From NCBI GenBank assembly GCA_029027265.1, contig CP093061.1, positions 1,798,001 through 1,862,000 on the forward strand: a DNA stretch of 64,000 nt, in the 5' to 3' direction. This document shows positions 9,117 to 18,199 of this stretch, piece after piece. Made by a program: the position numbers and the translations under genes. Origin of the DNA: Sulfurospirillum_A sp029027265. GTDB taxonomy: Bacteria; Campylobacterota; Campylobacteria; Campylobacterales; Sulfurospirillaceae. Within the stretch, counting starts at the first letter, position 1, and each line of letters opens with the position of its first letter. Below the pieces are notes generated by a model, which saw only the letters and a program-made list of their open reading frames with translations, ran no database searches and was not told where the DNA came from.

Positions 9117-10354
9117 AATATTTTGAAATACACTCCCTATTTAAAGGGAAAAAAGCTATTAAAGTTATTAAAGCTCCAAATAAAACCGATGCTATTAGTA
9201 TGGCAAAATCAAAGACTCCAGGTGTCATTATAAATGTAAAAGAGACATCTGCTTCAGTTGAAGATCAACTCGAAAATTTTAAAAATAATATTATGAATGC
9301 TATTATAAAAAAAAGTATTCATATGAAAGATTTAATTGCAGCGATTAGACAGTTAGCAGTTATGACAGATGCTGGTATATCAATTCATGATAGTATAAAA
9401 GAAGTTTCAAAAGCTACAGTTGATAAAACTCTAAAAAAGATATTTGAACAAGTTGACGATGATTTAAACTCAGGACTTAGTCTAACTGAATCTATGATGA
9501 GTTTTAGACATGAATTAGGTGATGTTACTATAGCTATGGTTGAACTTGGTGAAAGTACTGGTAATATGGCTGAATCTCTTGAAAAACTTTCAGAAATTTT
9601 AGAAGAAATAGAAGAAAATAGACAAAAATTTAAAAAAGCATTAAGATATCCTATTACAGTTATAATTGCAATTGGTATAGCTTTTACAATTCTTATGGTA
9701 TATGTTGTTCCAAAATTTAAAGATATATTTGCTAAACTTAAAGCAGATCTTCCTGTTCCCACAAAAATACTGCTTTTTATGGAACATATGGTCAATAACT
9801 ACGGTCATCTACTACTTATAGGACTTGTAATTATTATTGTTACTTTTAAATATTTACTTAAAAATAATGAAGAGTTTAAAGCTAAATATGACCAATATAT
9901 ACTAAAAGTATATCTTATAGGAAATATTACATTTTATGCAACACTAAGTAGATTTACTCTTGTTTTTACAGAATTAATTAGAGCCGGTATACCTATATCA
10001 GATGCTTTAGATACTGCACTTTTAACACTAGATAATGTACACTTAAAAAAGAAATTAGCAGCAGTAAAAACATCTGTAAGTCGAGGTATATCTTTAACTG
10101 AATCTTTTAGAGATACTGGTCTTTTTGAAGGTATGCTTATTCAGATGATTCACGCTGGTGAGCAAAGTGGTACATTAGACAAGATGCTAAACAAAGTCAC
10201 CCTTTATTTTAAATCAAAATTTAATGAAATTATAGACAATATTGCTACTTATATTGAGCCTATTTTATTAGCATTCATTGCAGGTATGGTTCTTTTAATG
10301 GCACTTGGTATATTTATGCCAATGTGGGATATGGCACAAGCAGTTAAAAACTAA
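9113..10354 (+). CDS. mshG: MshG-like inner-membrane platform protein (GspF/PilC family), cluster 1
   Basis: A 413-residue polytopic protein with two T2SSF domains, each followed by membrane helices (about 178-200, 228-247 and 384-405). Hallmarks are ELGESTGNMAESLEKLSEIL in the first half and HAGEQSGTLDKMLNKV in the second. The platform protein couples ATPase motion to pilin extraction. It overlaps mshE by four bases (ATGA) and is the last gene of the cluster; a terminator hairpin follows at once. Paralogue: 53729-54979. Confidence 0.88.
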   Translation: MKYFEIHSLFKGKKAIKVIKAPNKTDAISMAKSKTPGVIINVKETSASVEDQLENFKNNIMNAIIKKSIHMKDLIAAIRQLAVMTDAGISIHDSIKEVSKATVDKTLKKIFEQVDDDLNSGLSLTESMMSFRHELGDVTIAMVELGESTGNMAESLEKLSEILEEIEENRQKFKKALRYPITVIIAIGIAFTILMVYVVPKFKDIFAKLKADLPVPTKILLFMEHMVNNYGHLLLIGLVIIIVTFKYLLKNNEEFKAKYDQYILKVYLIGNITFYATLSRFTLVFTELIRAGIPISDALDTALLTLDNVHLKKKLAAVKTSVSRGISLTESFRDTGLFEGMLIQMIHAGEQSGTLDKMLNKVTLYFKSKFNEIIDNIATYIEPILLAFIAGMVLLMALGIFMPMWDMAQAVKN

Positions 10355-10376
10355 GTGGGAGTAACTCCCACTTTAG
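10353..10376. terminator. Intrinsic terminator between convergent mshG1 and flgH
   Basis: AAGTGGGAG and CTCCCACTT form a perfect 9-bp stem with a 3-base loop (10353-10373), followed by TTTAGTTT. It begins at the mshG1 stop codon. The AA at the left arm can act as a short U-tract for the opposite strand, so it may stop transcription both ways. Confidence 0.75.
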
Positions 10377-10400
10377 TTTCAAAGCATTAAAAGTAAAACT

Positions 10401-11087
10401 TTAAAAAGGCCAAATAGATTCAATATACTTTGATCCCCACGGTTTTTCAGTAGCTCTATCTATATCACCTTCAGTTTTATAAAGTATTTTTGCATCGGCG
10501 ATATACTTTGAATCTATAGTATTTTTTTGATCAATATCATATGGTCTAATAACACCACTTATTTGAATAATCTGCTTTTCACCATTAACTAAAAGTTCTC
10601 TATTTCCCTCTATAAAATAATTTCCATTTTTTAATATCTTAATAATTCTTGCTGAAATTGTTGTTGTAAAAGATTCTGTTCTTGTGCTTTTACCACTTCC
10701 TGTATAAGTGTTTGTTGAACCAGCTTCAAAACCAATTTTACCAGCTTTATTTAAAATAGTTCCGCCAACTCCACTAAATATACCAGCTCCTAGTTTATCA
10801 CTACTCTCTTTAGAAATAGTCTTTTTACCATCTGAACTCTGCACTATAGATTCGCTGATAACTACAGTAACAATATCATTTGGATTCATCGCTTTTAAAT
10901 CTGCAAAAAGAGGATTCTCTCCTTGACCAAAAATACTTCCAGGATTTGATACCGTTTGTTGTTGTGTAGAAGGAGGAAGTTGTTCTACATAAACAGGTGG
11001 TTTCATATCCATCTTAGGGTCAACAGGATGAGTTGAACAACCTACAAATAAAATGCCAACTAATACTACAGAAAAATATATTTTCAT
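10401..11087 (-). CDS. flgH: Flagellar L-ring protein FlgH
   Basis: FlgH is the outer-membrane lipoprotein that forms the flagellar L ring around the rod. The 228-residue product has a lipobox with Cys17 (ILFVGC) and the conserved FlgH body, including NPNDIVTVVISES, the Gly/Ser-rich segment after residue 95, GNYFIEGNRELLVNGE, and SGVIRPYDI. GGAG lies before the ATG. It stands alone, as is usual for scattered flagellar genes in this group, and shows that the organism is probably flagellated in addition to having MSHA-type systems. Confidence 0.95.
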   Translation of the reverse strand: MKIYFSVVLVGILFVGCSTHPVDPKMDMKPPVYVEQLPPSTQQQTVSNPGSIFGQGENPLFADLKAMNPNDIVTVVISESIVQSSDGKKTISKESSDKLGAGIFSGVGGTILNKAGKIGFEAGSTNTYTGSGKSTRTESFTTTISARIIKILKNGNYFIEGNRELLVNGEKQIIQISGVIRPYDIDQKNTIDSKYIADAKILYKTEGDIDRATEKPWGSKYIESIWPF

Positions 11088-11125
11088 TTAAACTCCAAAT
11101 AATTTACTTCTACATGTAAAGCAAT

Positions 11126-12307
11126 TTAAGTTCCTAAAAGTGAATTTGTCTGCATTGCAATCTCAAGTTCTTCATTTGTAGGAATTACAAGGACTTTTAT
11201 TTTTGATTCTTTAGCAGATATATCTAAAATTTCTTTTGCTCTTTGATTATTTTTTATTAAATCTAACTCTATACCCATATTTTCTAAATCCTCACAACAT
11301 CTCATTCTTGTATCTATATCGTTTTCACCAATTCCACCAGTAAAAATAATACAGTCAAGCTTTCCAATAACCGCACTATATGAGCCTATATATTTTTTTA
11401 TACGATAGGCAAACATATCAAGAGCTAACTTGGCTTTTTTATCACCATTATCTGCCATACGTTCTACTTCACGCATATCATTACTACCACAAATTCCTTT
11501 TAAACCACTCTGCTTATTTAACATTTTATCTAAATCATCAATACTTAAATCATTTTTTCTTGCTAAGTAAAAAAGTATAGCAGGATCTAAATCACCACTT
11601 CTAGTTCCCATTATAAGGCCTTCAAGTGGAGTTAAACCCATAGTAGTATCAATACATTTTCCATTTTTTATCGCTGCCATACTTGCTCCATTACCTAAAT
11701 GAAGGGTAATTGCATTTATATTTTCAATTCCTAAAAATTTAGATGCTTCTTTTTTTACGTAAAAATGAGATGTACCATGAAAACCATATTTTCTAACTCT
11801 ATCTTTTTCATACGTTTCATAAGGAAGAGCATACATGTAGGCATAACTAGGAATCGTAGAATGAAAGGCTGTATCGAAAACAACAACTTGAGGAACACTT
11901 GGAGACTGTTGCATAGTAACTTTTATTCCATCAAGATGAGCTCGATTATGAAGAGGTGCTAAAGGTATAAGTCTTTCTATCTCTTTTAAAACTTTTTCAT
12001 CAACTATAACTGGTTTAGAAAAGTTTTCTCCCCCATGAACAACTCTATGTCCAATAGCCCCAAGTTCATCTAAACTTTTTATAGTAAAAGACTCTATTAA
12101 AAGCATATTCATCAACATTAAGCCACTATTATGATCTTTTATTGTTTCTCTTTTTTCTATTATTTGACCATCATACTCTATTCTTGCATATGAGTCATTT
12201 TCTCCAATTTGCTCTATAATTCCACTTGCTATTGATCTGTTTTCATCCATCTCAAAAAGTTTAAATTTTATAGATGAGCTTCCTGAATTTAAAACTAAAA
12301 TTTTCAT
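11126..12307 (-). CDS. ackA: Acetate kinase
   Basis: Interconverts acetate + ATP and acetyl phosphate + ADP in the cytoplasm. The 393-residue product carries the family signatures VLNSGSSSIKFKLF at the start, HRVVHGGENF (substrate His/Arg region), VFDTAFHSTIP, GFHGTSH, GTRSGDLDP and FTGGIGEN. It overlaps the pta stop by four bases and is transcribed after it, so the two form a pta-ackA operon linking acetyl-CoA and acetate. In an rTCA autotroph it may serve acetate uptake or overflow. Confidence 0.97.
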   Translation of the reverse strand: MKILVLNSGSSSIKFKLFEMDENRSIASGIIEQIGENDSYARIEYDGQIIEKRETIKDHNSGLMLMNMLLIESFTIKSLDELGAIGHRVVHGGENFSKPVIVDEKVLKEIERLIPLAPLHNRAHLDGIKVTMQQSPSVPQVVVFDTAFHSTIPSYAYMYALPYETYEKDRVRKYGFHGTSHFYVKKEASKFLGIENINAITLHLGNGASMAAIKNGKCIDTTMGLTPLEGLIMGTRSGDLDPAILFYLARKNDLSIDDLDKMLNKQSGLKGICGSNDMREVERMADNGDKKAKLALDMFAYRIKKYIGSYSAVIGKLDCIIFTGGIGENDIDTRMRCCEDLENMGIELDLIKNNQRAKEILDISAKESKIKVLVIPTNEELEIAMQTNSLLGT

Positions 12308-14394
12308 GAGCTTACTCCATCATTCTCTTGTGCTTGAATTACAGTTATTGCTACTGTATTTACAATATCAGTAACTAAACAACCTCTACTTAAATCATTT
12401 ACAGGTTTTTTAAGCCCTTGTAAAACTGGACCAATAGCAACTGCATTTGAACTTCTCTGAACTGCTTTATATGTATTATTACCCGTATTAAGATCAGGAA
12501 ATATAAATATATTTGCTTTTCCAGCAACTTCTGAATTTGGCAATTTTTTCTTTGCTACTTTTGGATCAATTGCTGCATCGTACTGAATAGGACCATCTAC
12601 AAGTATATCATTTCTTATCTCTTTAACCAATCTTGTAGCCTCTCTTACTTTTTCTACATCATCTCCCTGTCCAGAGCTTCCTGTAGAGTATGATAACATC
12701 GCTACTTTTGGATCAATTCCAAACATCTTAGCTGTGTCATTTGAAGAAATAGCAATCTGTGCCAACTCATTGGCATTTGGATCTTGATTTACAGCACAAT
12801 CTCCATATACTAAAACTTTAGTATCTAAACACATAAAAAATATACTTGAAACTGTAGTTATACCTGGTTTTGTTTTTATTATCTGTAGGGCTGGTCTAAT
12901 CGTATCGCCAGTTGTATGAACTGCACCTGAAACCATACCATCTGCATAACCTAAATGAACCATCATAGTTGCAAAATAAGTAACATGCATCATTGCATCT
13001 TTAGCAGCTTCTAATGTTAATCCTTTTTTACGTCTCAGTTCATAAAATTCTTCAACAAAAATGTCCATAAGAGGTGATTCACAAGGAGAAACTATCTCAG
13101 CTTTACTTATATCTAATCCAAGAGATGCACTTTTGTGTTCAATCTCATCTTTGTTTCCTAAAAGGACTATATCAACAACATCACGTCTTAAAAGTATTTC
13201 AGTTGCCCTTAAAATTCTTTCATCTTCACTTTCAGGAAGAACAATTTTCTTTCTATCTGACCTAGCTCTCTCAAATAAGTTATACTCGAACATCATAGGT
13301 GTTACTGTTTTAGATGTTACTGATGTTATTTTTTCTTCTATTCTTTTTATATCAACGTTTGCACTAAAAAGTCCTTGTGCTAATGCTATTTTTCTTTCAC
13401 TTTTTGCTGTAATTTGAGCAGGAACATCATTTACCTTCATAGCTGTCGTATACGTATCATCAGTGACGCTTAAAATTGGCATTGGAAACTCACTAAACCC
13501 CTTAATTAAACTCATAATAGCACGATTTGGAGTCATACCACCAGTGAGAAGAAGTCCTGCAATATTTGGATAGTTTCTTGATTGGATAGTTGCAATTGAA
13601 CCTATAATAATATCAGCACGATCACCAGGAACTATGATTAGATCCCCATCTTCTATATGCTCTAAAAAATTCTCCAATTTCATAGCAGCAATTTTACTTT
13701 GACGCACTACCCTTTTTAAATCTTTTTGCTCACCTAAAACTAACATACATTTAAGTTTACTCATTATTTCATTCACTGTGGGAGTATCCAGTTCTGGTAC
13801 TTCTGGTAAATAATATGTCGGTATCTCAGATATGCCATTAGATAATTTTCTTAAAACAGATTCATCCACCCTATTTACAAAAGTAGCAAAGTGAGCACAA
13901 CCTGCTTTTCTAATTCCATCAGATTCTATTGTAATCTCGTCAATAACCTCTTTTTTACTTTTATCTTTACCTTTTAATACACTAACTAATGGACTTCCTA
14001 TATTTTTAGCAATCACTAAGTTAATATCAAAATCTAAACTTTGAGTAAAACATGCTTGATTTAGCCCCTCAACTAAAACAAAATCATATTTTTTTTCTAA
14101 TTTTTTAAATTTGCTTATAAAAGCTTCTATAAGTTCATTTAACTTATCTTCTGCAATCAAAGCTTCTGCTTCATGAACTGTAAAACCATAACTTTGAGAA
14201 TATCTCATATCTAAGTCATATTTTTCTAAAACAAACTCTATATCATGGTCTTTTTCTTCACTATCTTCTATGATAGGTCTAAAAAACGCAACTCTTCCTA
14301 ATCTTCTTTTCAAAATTTCCATCATTCCCATTGTTACAATTAGGCTACCAGCAGCTGGTTCAATTGATGAAATATAAAGACTTTTAACTCCCAT
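12304..14394 (-). CDS. pta: Phosphate acetyltransferase (long form with BioD-like and DRTGG domains)
   Basis: Converts acetyl-CoA + phosphate to acetyl phosphate + CoA. The 696 residues match the long enterobacterial-type Pta: an N-terminal BioD-like regulatory domain (about 1-200), a central DRTGG-type domain (about 215-330) and the C-terminal catalytic PTA domain (about 370-690) with MVSGAVHTTGDTIRPALQII, YGDCAVNQDPNANELA, SYSTGSSGQGDDVEKV and FPDLNTGNNTYKAVQR. AGGGGGAA precedes the ATG, and TATTAT/TATAAA stretches in the gap to murF may be its promoter. Operon with ackA. Confidence 0.96.
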   Translation of the reverse strand: MGVKSLYISSIEPAAGSLIVTMGMMEILKRRLGRVAFFRPIIEDSEEKDHDIEFVLEKYDLDMRYSQSYGFTVHEAEALIAEDKLNELIEAFISKFKKLEKKYDFVLVEGLNQACFTQSLDFDINLVIAKNIGSPLVSVLKGKDKSKKEVIDEITIESDGIRKAGCAHFATFVNRVDESVLRKLSNGISEIPTYYLPEVPELDTPTVNEIMSKLKCMLVLGEQKDLKRVVRQSKIAAMKLENFLEHIEDGDLIIVPGDRADIIIGSIATIQSRNYPNIAGLLLTGGMTPNRAIMSLIKGFSEFPMPILSVTDDTYTTAMKVNDVPAQITAKSERKIALAQGLFSANVDIKRIEEKITSVTSKTVTPMMFEYNLFERARSDRKKIVLPESEDERILRATEILLRRDVVDIVLLGNKDEIEHKSASLGLDISKAEIVSPCESPLMDIFVEEFYELRRKKGLTLEAAKDAMMHVTYFATMMVHLGYADGMVSGAVHTTGDTIRPALQIIKTKPGITTVSSIFFMCLDTKVLVYGDCAVNQDPNANELAQIAISSNDTAKMFGIDPKVAMLSYSTGSSGQGDDVEKVREATRLVKEIRNDILVDGPIQYDAAIDPKVAKKKLPNSEVAGKANIFIFPDLNTGNNTYKAVQRSSNAVAIGPVLQGLKKPVNDLSRGCLVTDIVNTVAITVIQAQENDGVSS

Positions 14395-14456
14395 TACACA
14401 TTCCCCCTATGTTTTATAAATAGATAATATAATAATCATATGTAAAAAAAATGAAA

Positions 14457-15890
14457 TTACATAAATGTAGGTGTATCATTTGAAAAAAGTATCAAATCAC
14501 CTTTACATGTAGACTCACCAAGTACATTTTCTATCTCTTTTTTATCTTTAACTATAATTTTTTCTGCTTTTATTATATTTTGTGACAATATATTTAAATT
14601 AGTTTTTCCAGTAAGTATCACAAGATCAAAAACATCATCTATTTTTTTAGCTAACTCTATATTGGCTTGCGTTGTACTCTCAACTATACCAGGAGTTATA
14701 ATGACTCGTCTACCATCATAGGTAGAAGCTAACTTATAAGAGGCCAACATACCTTCAAGATTGCCATTGAAACTATCATCAATTATAACTTTTCCTCCAG
14801 CATCAATGCGTTGCAATCTATGATCTACACCTTTTAGGTTTGCCACTGCTTTTTTTATCTCTTTTATAGTCATCTTTGATTTTGCCATCATTATACAAGC
14901 TAAAATATTCATAGCATTAAATTCACCAAGCAGTGGTGTAAAAAAGCTCTCTAATTCTCCATCTAACTCTACATCAAAATGCAGCCCCTCAAGAGTTGAG
15001 CGAACATTTTTTAACTCATTTCCAAAAACCATAGTTTTACTATCTGGATTTACGTTTGCACTTACATGTACATAAGCATTTTTAAGTCTATTAGAATTTA
15101 AAAGTTCCATTTTTGTATTTCGTATGTTTTTTAAAGTTTTAAAGTACTCAATATGCTGTTCACCAATCTTTCCGACTATGGCATAGTGAGGATTAACTAA
15201 TTCAGTTATCTCATTTATATCACCTCTAAGTCTTGCCCCTGCTTCGACTATGTAAATCTCTGTTTGAGAAGGTAAATCATTGTTTATATCTTTCATAATT
15301 CCTCTAAGTGTATTAACACTTCTTGGGGTCATATAGCAGTTATACTTATGTGATAAAATTTGAAATAGATAGTTTTTTATACTAGTTTTTCCAAAACTAG
15401 CTGTTATTGCTATTATGATTAAGTTTGTATTCTCTTCAAGTTTTTTCTTTGCACTTTTTTTAAAACCATCAAAAAGAATTTTTTCAAATAACATACTTAT
15501 AAAAATAGCAATAAATAGAGGCAGTATAACACCAAAATTTAGGCAAGCCTCAGTTACTAAACAAAGCAAATTTTGAAAAATAGTTGCTAAAAAAAGAAAA
15601 AGAAAAAATCTTTTAACACGAGCTGTAAAAACAAGCTTTTTATCAAGTTTTCTATACCACAAAACTAAAGTTGGTATCAAAATAGCATATAAATAAATCC
15701 AAAAAAAGTTTTCTGCAAGATAATAAACAAAAATAGGTATCAAAAAGAAAAATAGATGCCAATCATATCTGTTAAAATGAAAAACTATACGTTTTAGCTT
15801 ATAACTGTACCATTGTAATGCACTTATAACATAGTAACCAATAACTAAAACAAAAATTATATGCGAAACAAATTCAAAAATAGCCATCAA
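14457..15890 (-). CDS. murF: UDP-MurNAc-tripeptide--D-Ala-D-Ala ligase MurF, with N-terminal membrane domain
   Basis: MurF adds D-Ala-D-Ala to UDP-MurNAc-tripeptide, the last cytoplasmic step of peptidoglycan precursor synthesis. The Mur-ligase P-loop is AITASFGKTSIKNYL, about residues 157-171, followed by substrate-domain motifs IVEAGARLRGDINEIT and IIDDSFNGNLEGM. Unlike E. coli MurF, about 130 residues of mostly membrane helices precede the catalytic part, a form I associate with Campylobacterota. ddl lies about 1.2 kb upstream in the same run and supplies the D-Ala-D-Ala substrate. The start overlaps the acylphosphatase stop by four bases. Confidence 0.88.
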   Translation of the reverse strand: MMAIFEFVSHIIFVLVIGYYVISALQWYSYKLKRIVFHFNRYDWHLFFFLIPIFVYYLAENFFWIYLYAILIPTLVLWYRKLDKKLVFTARVKRFFLFLFLATIFQNLLCLVTEACLNFGVILPLFIAIFISMLFEKILFDGFKKSAKKKLEENTNLIIIAITASFGKTSIKNYLFQILSHKYNCYMTPRSVNTLRGIMKDINNDLPSQTEIYIVEAGARLRGDINEITELVNPHYAIVGKIGEQHIEYFKTLKNIRNTKMELLNSNRLKNAYVHVSANVNPDSKTMVFGNELKNVRSTLEGLHFDVELDGELESFFTPLLGEFNAMNILACIMMAKSKMTIKEIKKAVANLKGVDHRLQRIDAGGKVIIDDSFNGNLEGMLASYKLASTYDGRRVIITPGIVESTTQANIELAKKIDDVFDLVILTGKTNLNILSQNIIKAEKIIVKDKKEIENVLGESTCKGDLILFSNDTPTFM

Positions 15891-16159
15891 CCAATCTCTT
15901 CAAACTTGTCAAAATCTATAAAATCTATTTTTATACATTCTACGTCTTTAACTTTTGAAAAAGTACTTCCTTCGTAAAGCTTACTAACAAAAGCTTCTAA
16001 TTCACTCTGAAGATCTAAATTAACTACAACTTCAACACACCCATTTGGTAAGTTTTTTACATAACCTACAAAATCAAGAGTTTTTGCAATCTGCATAACA
16101 TATTTTCTATACCAAACTCTTTGTACCCTTCCAAAAATAGTAAATTTATAACTGTTCAT
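15887..16159 (-). CDS. acyP: Acylphosphatase
   Basis: A 90-residue acylphosphatase, which hydrolyses acyl phosphates such as acetyl phosphate. The phosphate-binding loop is GRVQRVWYRKYV, with the catalytic Arg in WYR; the catalytic Asn is in VGYVKNLPNG. The usual GRVQGV has Gly where this protein has Arg, a notable change in the phosphate cradle. ackA-pta, which makes acetyl phosphate, is in the same strand run, though no direct link is shown. The N-terminus overlaps the hydrolase gene by 14 bases. Confidence 0.88.
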   Translation of the reverse strand: MNSYKFTIFGRVQRVWYRKYVMQIAKTLDFVGYVKNLPNGCVEVVVNLDLQSELEAFVSKLYEGSTFSKVKDVECIKIDFIDFDKFEEIG

Positions 16160-16862
16160 TTATCACCTTTGTTATGAATTTTGAATTTTTTATAAAAAAG
16201 AAATGGTCACCATCAAGTGGATAAAAATTATTTTGCTTGATAATTTGTGATATTGTTTTACCACTACTTATTGGTGTTGCTGTGTCTTCTTTTCCCCAAA
16301 AAATCAAAGTTTTTGATGTAACTTTTTTAAACATTGGTTTGAAATCCTCATCAACCACGCTTTTTAATATCTCATACATTGTTTGACTCATACCTTTAAC
16401 ATCTTCACTAGCAAATAGCTTATACATACTAGAAGGAACTATATTTTTTAAAATTTTAAAAAATTTTATTCTCATTTTAACTTTAAAAGATTTCTCTATT
16501 ATAATTCCTGCACTACTTAAAAGTACAAGATTTTGAGGATTTAAAATAGTTCCAACTTTTCCACCAAATGAGTGCCCAACTATGCAAAAAGTATCTACAT
16601 GTAAAGAGTTTAAAAATAGTTTAACAATAGCTGCATAATCTGATGTTTTTATTGGTATATTAATAGACGAGCCACCAAAACCAGGCAGATCTAAAAAAAT
16701 CAAACGGAACTCTTTTAAGTCTTTTCCAAAAGCCTGTTTCATTATCTCTTTATTACTTCCCCAACCATGAAGAAATACTACAACTTTACTCTTGTTTTGA
16801 TTTAAAATCTCATAACTTATGGAGTAAGTTTGAGAGTTATATACTAACTCTCTAAGTGCCAT
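16146..16862 (-). CDS. Alpha/beta-fold hydrolase
   Basis: A 238-residue cytoplasmic alpha/beta hydrolase. The nucleophile elbow is GHSFGG (catalytic Ser near residue 98), the oxyanion-hole strand is VVFLHGWGSN, the likely acid is the Asp in WGKEDTATP, and the likely base is the His in DGDHFFF. The substrate cannot be told from sequence; family members include esterases and C-C hydrolases. It sits between the antitoxin-like gene and acyP with overlaps on both sides, suggesting an operon with ddl-murF. Confidence 0.8.
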   Translation of the reverse strand: MALRELVYNSQTYSISYEILNQNKSKVVVFLHGWGSNKEIMKQAFGKDLKEFRLIFLDLPGFGGSSINIPIKTSDYAAIVKLFLNSLHVDTFCIVGHSFGGKVGTILNPQNLVLLSSAGIIIEKSFKVKMRIKFFKILKNIVPSSMYKLFASEDVKGMSQTMYEILKSVVDEDFKPMFKKVTSKTLIFWGKEDTATPISSGKTISQIIKQNNFYPLDGDHFFFIKNSKFITKVINEQL

Positions 16863-17076
16863 TTGGTTTTGTCTTTAGATATATTTTTTCTAAGATTTTA
16901 ACGGCTTCACTCATGCGTTCATACTCTTCAATAGGAATTATAACTGCTTCAAATCGATTATTTTTTACAATAACTAGTTTCTCTTTCTCTCCACTTGTCA
17001 AACTCTTAAGTTCACTACTAAAGTTTCGTACCACTTCCGTTGCACTTATGACTTCATCTTGAGTAAAACTTGTCAT
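16852..17076 (-). CDS. Phd/YefM-like antitoxin, orphan
   Basis: A 74-residue protein like Phd/YefM antitoxins: an N-terminal DNA-binding-type region (ISATEVVRNFSSELKSL), then the typical IVKNNRFEAVIIPIEEYERM, and a short charged tail. Such proteins neutralise a toxin and repress their own promoter. No RelE-, Doc- or Fic-like toxin lies beside it: upstream is ddl (adjoining bases) and downstream is the hydrolase (11-base overlap). It is therefore a solitary antitoxin-fold protein inside a cell-wall operon, perhaps a regulator. Family call good, role unknown. Confidence 0.8.
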   Translation of the reverse strand: MTSFTQDEVISATEVVRNFSSELKSLTSGEKEKLVIVKNNRFEAVIIPIEEYERMSEAVKILEKIYLKTKPNGT

Positions 17077-18110
17077 TATTTACCCTTTGCTGCTTGTATT
17101 GAGTTTATGTACTTATACTGAGCAGGTACGTTTGTAGTGGTTGGTAAAAACTTCACCAAATCAGATATGGTTTTATCAAAATCATTAAACAAATAGTTTG
17201 CCATACTGCCAGGAACTGAGTTTATCTCATTTATATATACTTCATCTTCCAATACAAAGAAATCACAACGTATAAGTGAACCAGAGAATAAAGGTTCATA
17301 TAGTTTTTTGAAAGTATCTTTCATCTTTTCAACCATAACACTACTCAAATTGGCTTCATTTACTCTTTTAGTTCGTGAAAAATCTAAGTACTTTTTATCG
17401 AAATCTAAAAACTCATCTTTTTGTGGCTCTTCAATAATAGAAAACTGATACGAATCCATTTTACAACCTGCTAAGTTATACTCTTTGATACCATTTATAA
17501 AAGGCTCAATTATAACTTGTGTATCAAACTCAAAAGCAACATCTAAGGCATAGTCCAATTCATCTTTACTCTTGACTATACTTATTCCAATAGAACTCCC
17601 AAGCCTTATTGGTTTAACTATCACAGGGTATTTTAACTCAATATCACGAGAATTACTCTTCTCCAAAGTTGTGTAATCTAAAGTTTTTACGCCAAACTCT
17701 TTAGCATACATCTTTGTAAAAAGTTTGTTACAACTTATGGTACTAGCTTCAACTCTAGGACCTATAAAAGGTATTTCAAAAAACTCCAATAAAGAAGCAA
17801 ATTTGCCATCTTCTCCATCAGCTCCATGAGACATATTTAGAGCTACATCAAACTCTACCCTCTTCTCACTCATCATACTCTTTTGAAAAAAACCACCATT
17901 TTTAAGTGTGAGTTTTTTATCTTTTTTATACTCACCACTACTAAATCTTTTTGAATTTATTTTGTCAGTAGGTATAAGATAAAAATCTCTATTATAATCG
18001 CAAAATATATATACCAACCTTGCTTTTAAAACTTTTTTCATAGCTATTGCACTCACTATGCTTATCTCATGTTCAAAACTTTTTCCACCAAAAACTATAC
18101 CAATTTTCAT
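17076..18110 (-). CDS. ddl: D-alanine--D-alanine ligase
   Basis: ATP-dependent ligation of two D-Ala for peptidoglycan synthesis. The 344-residue ATP-grasp enzyme shows FGGKSFEHEISIVSA at the N-terminus, HGADGEDGKFASLLE, KPIRLGSSIGISIVKS, and NEINSVPGSMANY, which corresponds to the Mg-binding NEINTxPG motif. It precedes murF in the same direction with small genes between. A short odd segment separates it from ruvA upstream (18111-18196). Confidence 0.94.
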   Translation of the reverse strand: MKIGIVFGGKSFEHEISIVSAIAMKKVLKARLVYIFCDYNRDFYLIPTDKINSKRFSSGEYKKDKKLTLKNGGFFQKSMMSEKRVEFDVALNMSHGADGEDGKFASLLEFFEIPFIGPRVEASTISCNKLFTKMYAKEFGVKTLDYTTLEKSNSRDIELKYPVIVKPIRLGSSIGISIVKSKDELDYALDVAFEFDTQVIIEPFINGIKEYNLAGCKMDSYQFSIIEEPQKDEFLDFDKKYLDFSRTKRVNEANLSSVMVEKMKDTFKKLYEPLFSGSLIRCDFFVLEDEVYINEINSVPGSMANYLFNDFDKTISDLVKFLPTTTNVPAQYKYINSIQAAKGK

Positions 18111-18199
18111 CTAACTGTCCCCTTTTTCAAGGAACAAAGTCCCTCGAAAATTCCTCGCGACTAAAGCACGAAGCTGCCACTTCTGTAATTTCATTATCA
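18111..18199 (-). repeat. Short GC-richer insert between ruvA and ddl, possible dispersed repeat remnant
   Basis: This 86-base gap is richer in G+C than its surroundings. On the minus strand one frame reads ASCFSREEFSRDFVP then stop, a tail I recall in other Campylobacterota proteins, probably from a dispersed repeat. Another frame opens with ATGATA overlapping the ruvA stop and runs 29 codons, ending just before the ddl ATG, but its product looks unlike a real protein. I favour a repeat remnant. Recall from memory only; a database search would decide. Confidence 0.4.

Noticed and set aside
1066..10354. Canonical type II secretion system rather than MSHA
   Set aside because: No GspC, GspG-K set or GspO is present in cluster 1, and gene order and the MshM/MshN types match MSHA. 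A derived secretion role is still possible.
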